Numbered from the stretch's first letter, positions 26,015 through 36,089 are shown. The stretch is DNA of 64,000 bases from Clostridia bacterium (GCA_910575245.1 CAJTEN010000001.1:495507-559506); one strand, 5' to 3'. The notes: a model not told the origin generated them from the sequence alone. Numbers and translations: made by a program.

Positions 26015-27064
26015 TCATTCCAGTTTCAGATCATTCTCCTTGATCCACCCGATCTTACGGAGCAGATTGCACAGGATCAAAGAGATCAGGGCAGGCAGGA
26101 TGAAACTGACCAGAATCAACCCGGTCCAGTCAAACGCGGTGACCGCGGTTTTGCTGCCGGCAGCTATATCATTGACCCAGCCGGTATAGATGCCGATCTG
26201 CCCCACCAGGCCGCAGGTGCCCATGCCGGAAGAGACGGGAGTGCCGTTCATCTGAAGTTTGAAGAGACATGTGGCGATGGGGCCGGTGACTGCGGAAGCT
26301 GCGATGGGCGGGATCCAGATTTTAGGATTTTTCAGGATGTTTCCCATCTGGAGCATGGAGGTGCCCAGCCCCTGGGAAACCAGGCCGCCCCACCTGTTTT
26401 CCCTGAAACTCATTACCGCAAAGCCCACCATATTGGCACAGCAGCCCGCCACGGCGGCGCCGCCTGCAAGCCCTGTCAGGGAGAGGGCGGCACAGATGGC
26501 TGCGGAGGAGATGGGAAGGGTCAGCGCGATTCCCACCAGCACGGAAACGATGATACCCATTAAGAAGGGCTGCAGGTCGGTAGCCCACATGATCAGCCGG
26601 CCGACAGAGCTTGCGGCAGCGCCGATGCCCGGCGCCAGAAGCGTAGACAGTGCCACACCTGCGAAGATTGTTACAAAGGGAGTGACAAGAATGTCAATTT
26701 TGGTTTCTTTGGATACAATTTTACCGCATTCGGCCGCCAGAATAGCGATAATCAGAACAGCCAGGGGTCCTCCCGCACCGCCCAGCTCATTGGCTGCGCC
26801 GCCCACGGCCGCCAGGGAGAAGAGCACAAGCGGCGGAGCCTGCAGGGCAAAACCGATGGAAATGGCCATGGCCGGACCGGCCACCGCGGCGGCGTAGGTA
26901 CCGATGGTCACCAGATATTCCAGACCGGTCTGTTGGCCCAGCGTCTTGATGATCGTACCGATCAGGAGAGAGCAGAACAGACCCTGTGCCATGGCGCCCA
27001 GACAGTCTACGCCGTACCTTTTAAAGGAGAAAATGATGTTTTTGCGTTTCAAAAATTCTTTCAT
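26015..27064 (-). CDS. PTS_EIIC_2-type membrane transporter
   Basis: A 349-residue, very hydrophobic protein with about nine or ten membrane helices, rich in Gly and Ala. It resembles the PTS_EIIC_2 family (putative sugar-PTS IIC component found as a single protein). No IIA or IIB domain is fused and none is nearby, so transport may not be by the classical PTS. Repeated polar breaks such as GGAANELGGAGGP and GLGTSMLQMGN may be re-entrant loops. AAGGAAA precedes the start. The substrate is unknown. Confidence 0.7.
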   Translation of the reverse strand: MKEFLKRKNIIFSFKRYGVDCLGAMAQGLFCSLLIGTIIKTLGQQTGLEYLVTIGTYAAAVAGPAMAISIGFALQAPPLVLFSLAAVGGAANELGGAGGPLAVLIIAILAAECGKIVSKETKIDILVTPFVTIFAGVALSTLLAPGIGAAASSVGRLIMWATDLQPFLMGIIVSVLVGIALTLPISSAAICAALSLTGLAGGAAVAGCCANMVGFAVMSFRENRWGGLVSQGLGTSMLQMGNILKNPKIWIPPIAASAVTGPIATCLFKLQMNGTPVSSGMGTCGLVGQIGIYTGWVNDIAAGSKTAVTAFDWTGLILVSFILPALISLILCNLLRKIGWIKENDLKLE

Positions 27065-27226
27065 CTTGGGAATTTTCCTTTCTGGGAATTTAGTGTAAAG
27101 TCAACTGTCTTGTCAGTAGACTAACTCATATTGTAATGCCTTGTGGAAAGATGTCAAGAACAAAAATGCTAAAGTTACGGCAAACGCGTAACTGTTCACG
27201 GTCTGGCCGCTCACGAAAACGCCTCT

Positions 27227-27254
27227 TTGCTCATCATAATCTTTGTGTTAGAAT
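27227..27254 (+). promoter_or_regulatory. Candidate promoter of dnaE
   Basis: TTGCTC, a 16-base spacer and TAGAAT, 35 bases before the dnaE start. Confidence 0.5.
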
Positions 27255-27289
27255 ATTCCTATAGTGAAAGGTAAAGAGAGGTTCCCCAT

Positions 27290-30200
27290 ATGGCATTCGT
27301 ACATTTACACGTCCACACCGAATACAGTCTTCTGGACGGTTCCAACAAGATAAAAGAGTATGTCAAGCGTGTCAAGGAGCTGGGTATGGACAGCGCGGCG
27401 ATCACGGATCATGGCGTTATGTACGGCGTCATTGACTTTTATAAGGAAGCTGTTGCGGCGGGGATCAATCCGATCATCGGCTGTGAGGTCTATGTGGCTC
27501 CCGGATCCCGTTTCGACAGGGAGTTAACCGGCGGCGATGACAGATATTATCATCTGGTGCTGTTGGCAGAGAATAATACGGGCTATGCCAATCTGATGAA
27601 GATTGTCAGCTGTGGGTTTACGGAGGGGTATTACTACAGGCCTCGTGTGGATATGGAAGTCCTGCAGGAATATCATGAAGGAATCATTGCGCTGTCGGCC
27701 TGCCTGGCTGGTGAGGTGCAGCGCTATATCCAGAAAGGGCTGGTGGATGAAGCCGGTAAGGTAGCGAAGCGGTATGAGGCCTGTTTTGGCAAGGGTAACT
27801 TTTTCCTGGAGCTGCAGGACCACGGGATTCCCACACAGCAGATGGTGAATTCCACACTGCTGAGGATGAGTCAAGAGCTGGACATCCCGCTGGTGGCCAC
27901 CAACGATGTACACTACACCTATGCGGAGGATGCCCAGCCTCACGACATCTTGTTGTGTCTGCAGACCGGCAAGAAGCTGGCGGATGAGGACCGCATGCGC
28001 TATGAGGGCGGTCAGTATTATGTGAAGAGTGAAGAGGAAATGAAGGGCCTTTTCCCCTATGCCTGGGAGGCGGTGGAGAATACCCAGCGCATCGCAGACA
28101 GATGCCATGTGGAGATTGAGTTCGGCAAGTATAAGGTGCCTCACTATGAGGTGCCGGAGGGCTATGATTCCTGGACGTATCTGAACAAGCTGTGTCAGGA
28201 CGGCATGGCCAAGCGGTATCCCGATGATGACGGGACGCTGCAGAAGAGGCTGGAATATGAGCTGGGCATTATCAGGGATATGGGGTTTGTGGATTATTTC
28301 CTTATAGTATGGGATTATATTAATTACTGCAGGGAGAATGATATTGCAGTGGGGCCCGGGCGTGGATCCGCGGCGGGCAGTATCGTCTCCTACTGTCTGC
28401 GGATTACGAATATCGACCCCATCAAGTATAGTCTGCTGTTCGAACGCTTCCTGAACCCGGAGCGTATTTCTATGCCGGATATTGATGTGGATTTCTGCTT
28501 CGAGAGACGGCAGGAGGTGATTGACCATGTCAACCGGAAGTATGGCAAGGACCGGGTAGTGCAGATCGTGACCTTCGGTACGATGGCGGCGAAGGGGGTG
28601 ATCCGCGATGTGGGACGGGTGATGGATCTGCCTTACTCCTTTGTGGATTCTATCGCCAAGATGATCCCCAATGAGCAGAATCAGGGGGTACCGATCAAGA
28701 GAGCGCTGGAGATGAATCCGGAGCTTCGTAAATTATATAACGAAGACGAACAGGTGCACACACTGATCGAGATGAGCAAGCGTTTAGAGGGGTTGCCCAG
28801 ACATACTTCCATGCATGCGGCGGGCGTAGTGATCTGTCCCGATGCGGCGGACAAGTTCGTGCCCCTTTCCCGGGGATCGGACGGTTCCATCACCACCCAG
28901 TTTACCATGACAACCATAGAGGAACTGGGGCTTCTCAAGATGGATTTCCTGGGACTGCGGACACTCACCGTGATTCAGAGTGCGGTGCAGATGGTGGGGA
29001 AAAGCACAGGTGTGTTTATTGATATCGATGCCATCGATTACGATGACCAGGCAGTGCTGGCATCCCTGGGCACCGGTAAGACGGACGGTGTGTTCCAGCT
29101 GGAGAGCGGCGGAATGAAGGGATTCATGAAGGAGTTGAAGCCCAAGAGCCTGGAGGATGTGATCGCCGGGATTTCCCTGTATCGTCCCGGACCCATGGAT
29201 TTTATTCCGAAATATATCAAGGGGAAGAATAACCCGGAGTCCGTCACCTACGATTGCCCGCAGCTGGAGCCTATTCTGGCTCCCACCTACGGCTGTATCG
29301 TCTATCAGGAGCAGGTCATGCAGATCGTGCAGGATCTGGGCGGCTATACGATGGGGCGCAGCGATCTGGTGCGCCGTGCCATGAGCAAGAAGAAGCAGTA
29401 TGTGATGGAGCAGGAACGCAAGAATTTCACCTACGGCAATCCGGAGGAGGGGGTGCCGGGCTGCGTGGCGAACGGCATCAGCCCGGATGTGGCGAACCAT
29501 ATATATGATACGATGATGGATTTCGCGAAATATGCTTTTAATAAGTCACACGCGGCCTGCTATGCGGTGGTGGCATACCAGACGGCTTATCTGAAATACT
29601 ATTATCCGGTGGAGTTTATGGCGGCGCTTATGACTTCCGTGATCGATAATCCGAATAAAGTGTCAGAATATATCATGACCTGCCGCAATATGGGGATCCA
29701 GATCCTGCCGCCGGATATCAACGAAGGGGAGATCGGTTTTTCGGTATCGGGGAAGCAGATCCGGTATGCGCTGACTGCCATCAAGAGTGTGGGAAGGCCG
29801 GTTATCGATACCGTGGTCACCGAGCGCAGGGCACGGGGGCCCTATACCAATCTGAAGGATTTTATTACCCGTATGGCGGACAAGGAAGTGAATAAGCGCG
29901 CCATAGAACACTTCATCAAGGCAGGCGCCATGGACAGCCTGGGCGGTACACGCAAGCAGTTTATGAGCATATATATCCAGATCATGGATAATATCCAGCA
30001 TGATAAGAAGAATAATATGGCAGGACAGCTTTCGCTGTTCGATGTGGTATCGGAGGATCATAAAGAGGAATTTGAGGTGAAAATGCCTGACGTGGGGGAG
30101 TATTCCAAGGAGATGAAGCTGGCCTTCGAGAAAGAAGTGCTGGGCATCTATATCAGCGGGCATCCTCTGGAGGAGTACCAGGAAATGTGGCGTAAGAACA

Positions 30201-30745
30201 CCACCAATACTACGGCGGACTTTATGCTGGACGAGGAGACCGGTGAAATAGCAGTGCAGGACGGCCGTATCGTCACCATAGGAGGCATGATCACTGACAA
30301 AAAGATCAAGTATACGAAGAATGAAAAGGTGATGGCCTTCCTGCAGGTGGAAGATCTGCTGGGCTCCGTGGAGGTGATCGTATTTCCAGGGCAGTATGAG
30401 AGATTCGGCAGGAATATCGTGGAGGATAATAAAGTCTTTATCAGGGGACGGGTTTCTGTGGAAGAAGAGAAGGACGGTAAGCTGATCTGTGAACAGATTA
30501 CGCCCTTCGAGAGTATTGCCAGGAAGCTGTGGATCAAGTTCTCCACAAAGCAGGATTACGAAGCGCACAAGGATGAGCTGTTCGACGCCCTTCGCCAGTC
30601 GGAGGGGAAAGACAGCGTGGTGATCTATGTGGCCGATCCCAAGGCGATGAATGCACTGCCCCGCAACTGGAATGTGAATGCGGGAGAGGAACTTGTGGGG
30701 CAGTTGGAAGAGATGTACGGGAAAGAGAATGTGAAAGTGGTGTGA
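27290..30745 (+). CDS. dnaE: DNA polymerase III alpha subunit, DnaE type
   Basis: A replicative C-family DNA polymerase of 1151 residues. The PHP domain begins at residue 1 (FVHLHVHTEYSLLDG). The palm holds PDIDVDFCFERR with catalytic aspartates and GPGRGSAAGS just before. Finger and thumb follow, with GVFQLESGGM and YRPGPMDFIP. A helix-hairpin-helix region lies around 830-900 and an OB fold around 990-1070 (GGMITDKKIKYTK, VEVIVFPGQYER). In Firmicutes, DnaE usually extends primers while PolC does bulk synthesis. Its own promoter lies upstream; pfkA follows with a separate promoter. Confidence 0.98.
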   Translation: MAFVHLHVHTEYSLLDGSNKIKEYVKRVKELGMDSAAITDHGVMYGVIDFYKEAVAAGINPIIGCEVYVAPGSRFDRELTGGDDRYYHLVLLAENNTGYANLMKIVSCGFTEGYYYRPRVDMEVLQEYHEGIIALSACLAGEVQRYIQKGLVDEAGKVAKRYEACFGKGNFFLELQDHGIPTQQMVNSTLLRMSQELDIPLVATNDVHYTYAEDAQPHDILLCLQTGKKLADEDRMRYEGGQYYVKSEEEMKGLFPYAWEAVENTQRIADRCHVEIEFGKYKVPHYEVPEGYDSWTYLNKLCQDGMAKRYPDDDGTLQKRLEYELGIIRDMGFVDYFLIVWDYINYCRENDIAVGPGRGSAAGSIVSYCLRITNIDPIKYSLLFERFLNPERISMPDIDVDFCFERRQEVIDHVNRKYGKDRVVQIVTFGTMAAKGVIRDVGRVMDLPYSFVDSIAKMIPNEQNQGVPIKRALEMNPELRKLYNEDEQVHTLIEMSKRLEGLPRHTSMHAAGVVICPDAADKFVPLSRGSDGSITTQFTMTTIEELGLLKMDFLGLRTLTVIQSAVQMVGKSTGVFIDIDAIDYDDQAVLASLGTGKTDGVFQLESGGMKGFMKELKPKSLEDVIAGISLYRPGPMDFIPKYIKGKNNPESVTYDCPQLEPILAPTYGCIVYQEQVMQIVQDLGGYTMGRSDLVRRAMSKKKQYVMEQERKNFTYGNPEEGVPGCVANGISPDVANHIYDTMMDFAKYAFNKSHAACYAVVAYQTAYLKYYYPVEFMAALMTSVIDNPNKVSEYIMTCRNMGIQILPPDINEGEIGFSVSGKQIRYALTAIKSVGRPVIDTVVTERRARGPYTNLKDFITRMADKEVNKRAIEHFIKAGAMDSLGGTRKQFMSIYIQIMDNIQHDKKNNMAGQLSLFDVVSEDHKEEFEVKMPDVGEYSKEMKLAFEKEVLGIYISGHPLEEYQEMWRKNTTNTTADFMLDEETGEIAVQDGRIVTIGGMITDKKIKYTKNEKVMAFLQVEDLLGSVEVIVFPGQYERFGRNIVEDNKVFIRGRVSVEEEKDGKLICEQITPFESIARKLWIKFSTKQDYEAHKDELFDALRQSEGKDSVVIYVADPKAMNALPRNWNVNAGEELVGQLEEMYGKENVKVV

Positions 30746-30762
30746 GCAAAATTAGAAAAATA

Positions 30763-30791
30763 TTGAAATAGATGCTTGTTTAGAGTAAAAT
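30763..30791 (+). promoter_or_regulatory. Promoter of pfkA
   Basis: TTGAAA, a 17-base spacer and TAAAAT, in the 77-base gap between dnaE and pfkA. Confidence 0.65.
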
Positions 30792-30822
30792 ACAGTTAGG
30801 ATTCAGCATAGAAAGGCATGGT

Positions 30823-31803
30823 GTGAGTATGGCGAAAGAGATTAAGACAATAGGTGTCCTGACAAGCGGCGGTGATGCGCCGGGCATGAATGCGGCTATC
30901 CGTGCAGTCGTCAGAAAGGCACTGTCTAACGGCGTTAAGGTGAAGGGAATCAAGAAAGGCTACAGAGGCCTTCTGAATGAAGAAATCATAGATTTGGAGA
31001 GATGGTCAGTATCTGACACGATTCAGAAGGGCGGTACGATATTGGGTACGGCACGCTGTTCAGAGTTCCGTACGGAAGAGGGACAGCTGAAGGGTGTGGA
31101 GATCTGCCGGAAACATGGAATAGACGGTTTGATCGTTATCGGCGGTGACGGATCTTACCGCGGTGCCCAGGCACTGGCCAGACATGGGATCAACACAATA
31201 GGAATTCCGGGTACGATCGATCTGGACATCGCCTGTACGGAGTATACGATCGGCTTTGATACGGCGATCAATACAGCCATGGAGGCCATCGATAAGATCA
31301 GAGATACCTCATCCTCCCATGAACGCTGCAGTATTATAGAGGTTATGGGGAGAAATGCCGGTTATATCGCCCTGTGGTGTGGTATTGCGAACGGCGCCGA
31401 GGATATTCTGCTTCCTGAGAAGTATGATTATAACGAGCAGCAGATCATCAACAATATTATTGCAAGCAGGAAGCGCGGCAAGACCCATCATATCATCATC
31501 AATGCAGAGGGAATCGGCCATTCCACTTCCATGGCCAGACGTATAGAGGCGGCTACGGGCATGGAGACCAGAGCCACAATTTTAGGATACATGCAGCGAG
31601 GCGGTGCACCTACCTGCAAGGACCGTTATTACGCATCCATTATGGGTGCCTATGCGACGGATATCTTATGCGAAGGCAAGAGCAACAGAGTAGTAGGTTA
31701 CCAGCATGGTGAATTCCTTGATTTTGATATCGAGGAGGCGCTGAACATGCATAAGGAAATCTCAGACTACCAGTATGAGGTTGCAAGGATCTTAGCTATC
31801 TAG
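30823..31803 (+). CDS. pfkA: ATP-dependent 6-phosphofructokinase
   Basis: Glycolytic kinase making fructose-1,6-bisphosphate. It is 326 residues from GTG 30823, which has AAAGG six bases upstream; ATG 30829 is an alternative. Motifs: LTSGGDAPGMNAAIRA (ATP site), IGGDGSYRGA (the Gly after GGD points to ATP rather than PPi), PGTIDLDI with both catalytic aspartates, VMGRNAGYIALW, and LGYMQRGGAPT. The residue between the two aspartates is Leu, while E. coli has Asn; this form seems usual for clostridial PfkA. It is allosterically regulated in the family. Confidence 0.97.
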   Translation: MSMAKEIKTIGVLTSGGDAPGMNAAIRAVVRKALSNGVKVKGIKKGYRGLLNEEIIDLERWSVSDTIQKGGTILGTARCSEFRTEEGQLKGVEICRKHGIDGLIVIGGDGSYRGAQALARHGINTIGIPGTIDLDIACTEYTIGFDTAINTAMEAIDKIRDTSSSHERCSIIEVMGRNAGYIALWCGIANGAEDILLPEKYDYNEQQIINNIIASRKRGKTHHIIINAEGIGHSTSMARRIEAATGMETRATILGYMQRGGAPTCKDRYYASIMGAYATDILCEGKSNRVVGYQHGEFLDFDIEEALNMHKEISDYQYEVARILAI

Positions 31804-31833
31804 TACCGCGTTGCCGCCATCCTCTGCCGTATT

Positions 31834-31862
31834 CTGATACAAATATCAGGTACTGCTTTTCG
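31834..31862 (+). terminator. Possible terminator after pfkA
   Basis: CTGATA pairs with TATCAG across CAAA; the downstream GGTACT also matches AGTACC at 31802, and TTTT follows. The hairpin and U-tract are separated, so this is weak. The rest of the ~295-base gap to the methyltransferase holds one more hairpin and no gene. Confidence 0.35.
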
Positions 31863-32034
31863 CTGTTATTTAGGCAATGCTGTACTGACAATTGAATAAC
31901 ATCTGTCATGAATGGAACGGCATTTCCCACAGACCATGAGGCTTGAGACAGTGAGAGGTTTCAGTGGGAAGCGGCAATGGAGGATTGGAAAATCAGGAGC
32001 AGGCCGCAGCGTGACAGATTACAGAAGGCATAGC

Positions 32035-32065
32035 ATTCCCCGCAGATGGCAAGTTTGCGGGGAAT
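32035..32065 (+). other. Hairpin in the leader of the TrmH-family gene
   Basis: ATTCCCCGCA pairs with TGCGGGGAAT over ten bases around an 11-base loop, 33 bases before the start codon. No U-tract follows. It may affect translation or RNA stability. Confidence 0.45.
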
Positions 32066-32098
32066 TATCATGAGAAGACAAAGGGAAAGAGAAAGACA

Positions 32099-32878
32099 AT
32101 GATCACAAGTTTCAGTAACAAATCCGTCAGAGAGATCGTACAGCTTAATCAGAAGGCCAGGGCCCGCAATAAGGCGGGGATGTTTGTGGTGGAAGGCGTC
32201 AAGATGTTTCAGGAGGCGCCGGAAGAGAGGATTGTCAGGGTATATATTGCGCAGAGAGCGGATAGAGGACTGCGGGAAGTGTATGGAAAGAAACTGGACA
32301 GGGTATCCTGTGAGGTTGTTGCGGATGAGGTCTTTGACAGAATGTCCGATACGAAGACGCCGCAGGGAGTTCTCACCCTTGTCAGGCAATACCAGTACAG
32401 GCTGCAGGAGCTGCTTGCGGGGAAACTCTATATTCTTCTGGAAGACATACAGGATCCTGGAAATCTGGGAACCATCTTTCGGACCGCAGAGGCTGTAGGG
32501 GCGGACGGTATTATTATGAGCAGCCATACAGTGGATATCTATAATCCGAAGACGATTCGTTCTACTATGGGATCGATTTACAGAGTGCCCTTTTTCTATA
32601 CAGAAGATATCTGTGATACGATCCGGGTTCTGCAGAATAATGAGATTCATGTGTACGCAGCGGAGCTTAACGGTGAGAAGTTTTATGATGAATATGATTA
32701 TCGTGGCGGCACGGCGTTTCTGGTCGGCAATGAAGGAAACGGCCTGCGGGAGGAGACGGCCGCGTGTGCCGATGCACGTATCAGTATTCCCATGGAAGGC
32801 AACGTGGAATCTCTGAATGCAGCCACAGCATCGACAGTGTTATTTTATGAGGCGTACAGGCAGAGAAGACGCAGCTGA
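32099..32878 (+). CDS. TrmH/SpoU-family RNA 2'-O-methyltransferase
   Basis: Methylates ribose 2'-OH in rRNA or tRNA using SAM. The 259-residue protein has an N-terminal substrate-binding domain (~1-95) and a C-terminal SPOUT knot (~110-255). The three SpoU motifs are present: DPGNLGTIFRTAEAVG, FLVGNEGNGL and SIPMEGNVESLNAATA. The exact target base is not predictable. It probably stands alone; the next gene is 490 bases downstream. Confidence 0.93.
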   Translation: MITSFSNKSVREIVQLNQKARARNKAGMFVVEGVKMFQEAPEERIVRVYIAQRADRGLREVYGKKLDRVSCEVVADEVFDRMSDTKTPQGVLTLVRQYQYRLQELLAGKLYILLEDIQDPGNLGTIFRTAEAVGADGIIMSSHTVDIYNPKTIRSTMGSIYRVPFFYTEDICDTIRVLQNNEIHVYAAELNGEKFYDEYDYRGGTAFLVGNEGNGLREETAACADARISIPMEGNVESLNAATASTVLFYEAYRQRRRS

Positions 32879-33179
32879 GAGTATCGTCTGCCACAGATGA
32901 TCTGCCGTGGCAAAAGAAGGGAAAATGTGAGAAAAAGCAAAATGCTAAATCTTGATTTGATAAAAGTAGAACATCCTGTTGTATACAAAGCCGGCGCAAA
33001 TAAAATACGAACGATATTTTATTGATAAAATCGTGGGTTTTGCAAGTGACACAGTGTGTAATCTTCTGACAGTGCAGATATGGATTAAAACGAGATTAGT
33101 TCATTAAATTTAGATTTAAACGACGATGGTGTCATTTGTTTAAGCCGGATACCCAATATGTTTGAGATATTTCTTCAGC

Positions 33180-33199
33180 AGCATCTGAGATGCTTTTTA
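33180..33199 (+). terminator. Short terminator-like hairpin before proC
   Basis: AGCATC pairs with GATGCT around TGA, followed by TTTTT. It lies in the 490-base AT-rich gap between the methyltransferase and proC. Apart from this and a 6-bp stem near 32890-32912, I see no gene, T-box or riboswitch in that gap. It could end the upstream transcript or attenuate proC. Confidence 0.45.
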
Positions 33200-33368
33200 A
33201 ATAACGGTCGAGATGTTTTCTTATATAACAGATGAGACGTACCTGGTATTTTATATTAAAAACGCGTGTTTTTCAACAAAAGCCAAGCCCGGAAAATACG
33301 GTAATTAATGCTGGCAGCAGAGACAGAAGGGATTTGGGATTTGTGATGCATTGGATAGGGAGGGAAAT

Positions 33369-34163
33369 ATGAAGATAGGATTTATAGGCCTGGGAAATAT
33401 GGCCAAGGCAATGATCGGCGGCATGCTGCAGAAAGGGATTGTGCGCAAGTGTGATATCCTGGGTTCTGCCAGGTCGAAGGAGACTTTGGAGACAGTCCGC
33501 CAAAACTATGGAATAGAGACGAAAGCCGGCAACAGAGAAGTGGCCGGAGAGGCTGATGTATTGATCCTTGCCGTAAAACCGCAGTTTTTCCAGACGGTCA
33601 TAGAGGAGATCAGAGATGAGGTCTCGGCGGAGACGCTGGTGATCAGCATTGCTGCAGGTAAAACGATGGATTGGATCGGGCATATCTTTAATAAGGAAAT
33701 AAAGCTGGTGCGCTGCATGCCCAACACGCCTGCGCTGGTGGGTGCGGGATGTACCGGAGTCTGTGCCAATGCACGTGTATCGCAGGAGGAGACGGAGCTT
33801 AGCCTGCGTCTGATGGAGAGCTTCGGTAAGGCCAGCCTTGTACCGGAGTCTCTGATGGATGCGGTGGGCGCTGTCAGCGGCAGTTCTCCGGCTTATGTAT
33901 TTATGTTTATCGAAGCCATGGCGGATGCGGCAGTGGCGGCGGGAATGCCCAGGCCACAGGCCTGCGAATTCGCGGCGCAGGCGGTCTTTGGTGCGGCGAA
34001 GCTGATGCTGGAGAGCGGAAAACATCCGGGAGAATTAAAGGACATGGTGTGCTCGCCGGGCGGCACGACGATACAGGGCGTGCGTGTCTTAGAGGAGCGG
34101 GGCATGCGCGGGGCTGTCATGGATGCGCTCGGAGCAGCCGTGGAACAGTCCCGGAAATTATGA
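33369..34163 (+). CDS. proC: Pyrroline-5-carboxylate reductase
   Basis: Last step of proline synthesis, reducing pyrroline-5-carboxylate with NAD(P)H. The 264 residues from ATG 33369 follow a strong GGGAGGG site. The Rossmann motif is GFIGLGNMAKAM. RCMPNTPALVGAG marks the dimer/active region, and GAVSGSSPAYVF with SPGGTTIQGV near the end are the ProC signature. The open frame before 33369 lacks support as coding. No proA or proB is adjacent. Confidence 0.96.
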   Translation: MKIGFIGLGNMAKAMIGGMLQKGIVRKCDILGSARSKETLETVRQNYGIETKAGNREVAGEADVLILAVKPQFFQTVIEEIRDEVSAETLVISIAAGKTMDWIGHIFNKEIKLVRCMPNTPALVGAGCTGVCANARVSQEETELSLRLMESFGKASLVPESLMDAVGAVSGSSPAYVFMFIEAMADAAVAAGMPRPQACEFAAQAVFGAAKLMLESGKHPGELKDMVCSPGGTTIQGVRVLEERGMRGAVMDALGAAVEQSRKL

Positions 34164-34244
34164 CAAGAAAGTTAACAATTAACATTTTTTTCATAATTCA
34201 GTCATTAGTTAAAATGGAATAAAAATAAGACAAGCTGCATAAAC

Positions 34245-34273
34245 TTGACAAAGACCAGGTGTTTTGCTAAAAT
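34245..34273 (+). promoter_or_regulatory. Strong sigma-A promoter of the SleB-type hydrolase gene
   Basis: A perfect TTGACA, a 17-base spacer and TAAAAT. A leader of about 175 bases follows before the start codon. Confidence 0.75.
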
Positions 34274-34455
34274 TATCCATATTTCAGGAGTTAACAATTT
34301 TGTAATATTTTAGTATTATAGTAACAACATGACACTCCTTGTTGTTATGAATTGCGCTCGTGCTGCCGGTGGCCGCACGGGAAGCAAATATAAATCAGGA
34401 TACTATTTGGCAAACATCAAAAATTTATTTTGAAGAAAGATGGAGGATAATATTT

Positions 34456-35535
34456 ATGCTGAGAAGCAGAAGAGTATCTGTTCTGTTGGCCGGCCTCATT
34501 CTTTGTCTGGGTTTAGCAGTTATGGTCCGGCTGGATGCGGAAGCATCTACCAAGAAGGAATACTTTGATTCTCTGAGCGTGGGGATATCACAGATTGTTG
34601 ACCCGACGGTAGAGGCGGTGGATCAGAAAGCGATTGAGGAGCTGACGCAGATATCTGAGGCGAATGCCTCTCAGGAAGAGGAAGAATCCGACTTGGTGAT
34701 GGTCAATGTGCAGGTGGCTATGAACGTCAGGGCGGAAGCTGCCGAGGAATCCGATAAAGTCGGTGTGCTGTACAAGGACTGCGGCGGCAGGATACTGGAG
34801 CGCAAGGACGGCTGGACGAGACTGAAGAGCGGAGACCTGATCGGCTGGGCAAGTGATGAGTATCTCCTGTTCGGGGATGAGGCCAGAGAAATGGCTGACG
34901 ATGTGGGGAACCTGATCGTTCAGATTGAGACGGATACGCTGCGCATCCGGAGAGAACCTGATACGGAAGCGGAGGTATTCGGAGTTCTGACCGGTGATGA
35001 CGAATTAGAGATGATCGAATATGTGGATAACGACTGGATCAGCGTTGACTACGAGGGAGAGACGGGATATGTTTCTGCAGAGTATGTGGATGTGGATTTC
35101 CATATCGATGCGGGAGAGACACTGGCTGCCATTCGGGAGAGAGAAGAGGCGGAGCGCCTGGCGAAACTGAAGGCCAACCAGGGTGCGGTTGTGGTAGGCG
35201 GAGATGATACCAAGCTTCTTGCAGCTCTGATACAATGCGAGGCGGGCAGTGAGACCTACAACGGCAAGCTGGCTGTTGGAGCGGTGGTGATGAACCGTGT
35301 CAGAAGCGGGGCTTATCCGAATACGGTTTCGGGTGTTATTTTTGCATCCGGACAGTTTACACCGGCATTAAACGGCAAGGTAGCCAGAGTATATACAAAC
35401 GGCAGTATCTCGGACAGCTGTTATGAAGCGGCGAGGGCAGCGATCAACGGGGAAACCAATGTGGGAGGTGCGACGCACTTCAGAAGAGCCGGAAACCACG
35501 ATGGCATCCTGATTGATAATCAAGTATTCTGGTAA
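34456..35535 (+). CDS. SH3b-SleB cell wall hydrolase
   Basis: A secreted or membrane-anchored 359-residue protein. A signal-anchor helix (~8-25) is followed by an acidic region, then two bacterial SH3 domains (MVNVQVAMNVRAEA and LIVQIETDTLRIRRE). A short coiled segment and a C-terminal Hydrolase_2 domain come last (LLAALIQCEAGSETYNGKLAVG, VVMNRVRSGAYP, GGATHFRR). SleB-type domains cut peptidoglycan at muramic residues or muramic lactam during spore germination or growth. ATG 34456 has GGAGG nine bases before it; earlier frame is not needed. A strong promoter suggests vegetative expression. Confidence 0.92.
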   Translation: MLRSRRVSVLLAGLILCLGLAVMVRLDAEASTKKEYFDSLSVGISQIVDPTVEAVDQKAIEELTQISEANASQEEEESDLVMVNVQVAMNVRAEAAEESDKVGVLYKDCGGRILERKDGWTRLKSGDLIGWASDEYLLFGDEAREMADDVGNLIVQIETDTLRIRREPDTEAEVFGVLTGDDELEMIEYVDNDWISVDYEGETGYVSAEYVDVDFHIDAGETLAAIREREEAERLAKLKANQGAVVVGGDDTKLLAALIQCEAGSETYNGKLAVGAVVMNRVRSGAYPNTVSGVIFASGQFTPALNGKVARVYTNGSISDSCYEAARAAINGETNVGGATHFRRAGNHDGILIDNQVFW

Positions 35536-35628
35536 AGATTAAAAGCGAATGATAGTTGCAGGTTAGGATATAATATAGTAGAATAGGGTATGGAGGATGA
35601 CAGACAACAGAGGAAAGGAGCGGGGGTT

Positions 35629-36087
35629 ATGGCTGTCTTTACGGATATGAATTTGACGATGTTCTGGCTGATCGTTCTCGTAGCGCTGGTCGTTATAGAA
35701 TTGCTGACGATGGGACTTACTACTGTCTGGTTTGCAGGCGGTGCATTGATCGCAACCATTGCGGCGGTCTTTCATACACCCTTTTTCCTGCAGGTGATTC
35801 TGTTTCTTGCGGTGTCTGCCGTCCTGCTTATTTTTACAAGACCCCTGGCGGTCAAGTATTTTAACAAGGACAGGGTCAGGACCAATGCGGAGAGTCTGGT
35901 GGGACATCAGGCGATCGTGATCAGTGAGATCGATAATCTGCAGGGCATCGGCCAGGTCAACGTGGGCGGTATGGAATGGTCTGCCAGAACACGGATTGAC
36001 GGTGTCAGGCTGCCGGTTGGGACAGTGACCACAATACTGGGGATCAATGGTGTCAAGTTGATCGTCGAAGAGAGAAAAGAGGTATAA
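35629..36087 (+). CDS. NfeD-family membrane protein
   Basis: A 152-residue protein with two or three N-terminal membrane helices (~8-75) and a C-terminal OB-fold domain (~85-150, SLVGHQAIVISEIDNLQGIGQVNVGG). NfeD proteins work with SPFH/stomatin-like proteins in membrane microdomains. The partner gene starts three bases after this stop, so the two are almost surely co-translated. ATG 35629 has AAAGGAG nine bases upstream. Confidence 0.9.
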   Translation: MAVFTDMNLTMFWLIVLVALVVIELLTMGLTTVWFAGGALIATIAAVFHTPFFLQVILFLAVSAVLLIFTRPLAVKYFNKDRVRTNAESLVGHQAIVISEIDNLQGIGQVNVGGMEWSARTRIDGVRLPVGTVTTILGINGVKLIVEERKEV

Positions 36088-36089
36088 GA

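Noticed and set aside
27524..28528. 334-residue minus-strand open frame inside dnaE
   Set aside because: Antisense to a certain gene, His/Leu-rich composition typical of a shadow frame, and no ribosome site.
30823..31803. Abnormal catalytic loop in PfkA (Leu between the two aspartates)
   Set aside because: Both aspartates are kept and this form seems usual in clostridial PfkA.
32879..33368. T-box or riboswitch in the long proC leader
   Set aside because: No T-box sequence (AGGGTGGNACCGCG) or specifier loop pattern; only a short hairpin with a T run.
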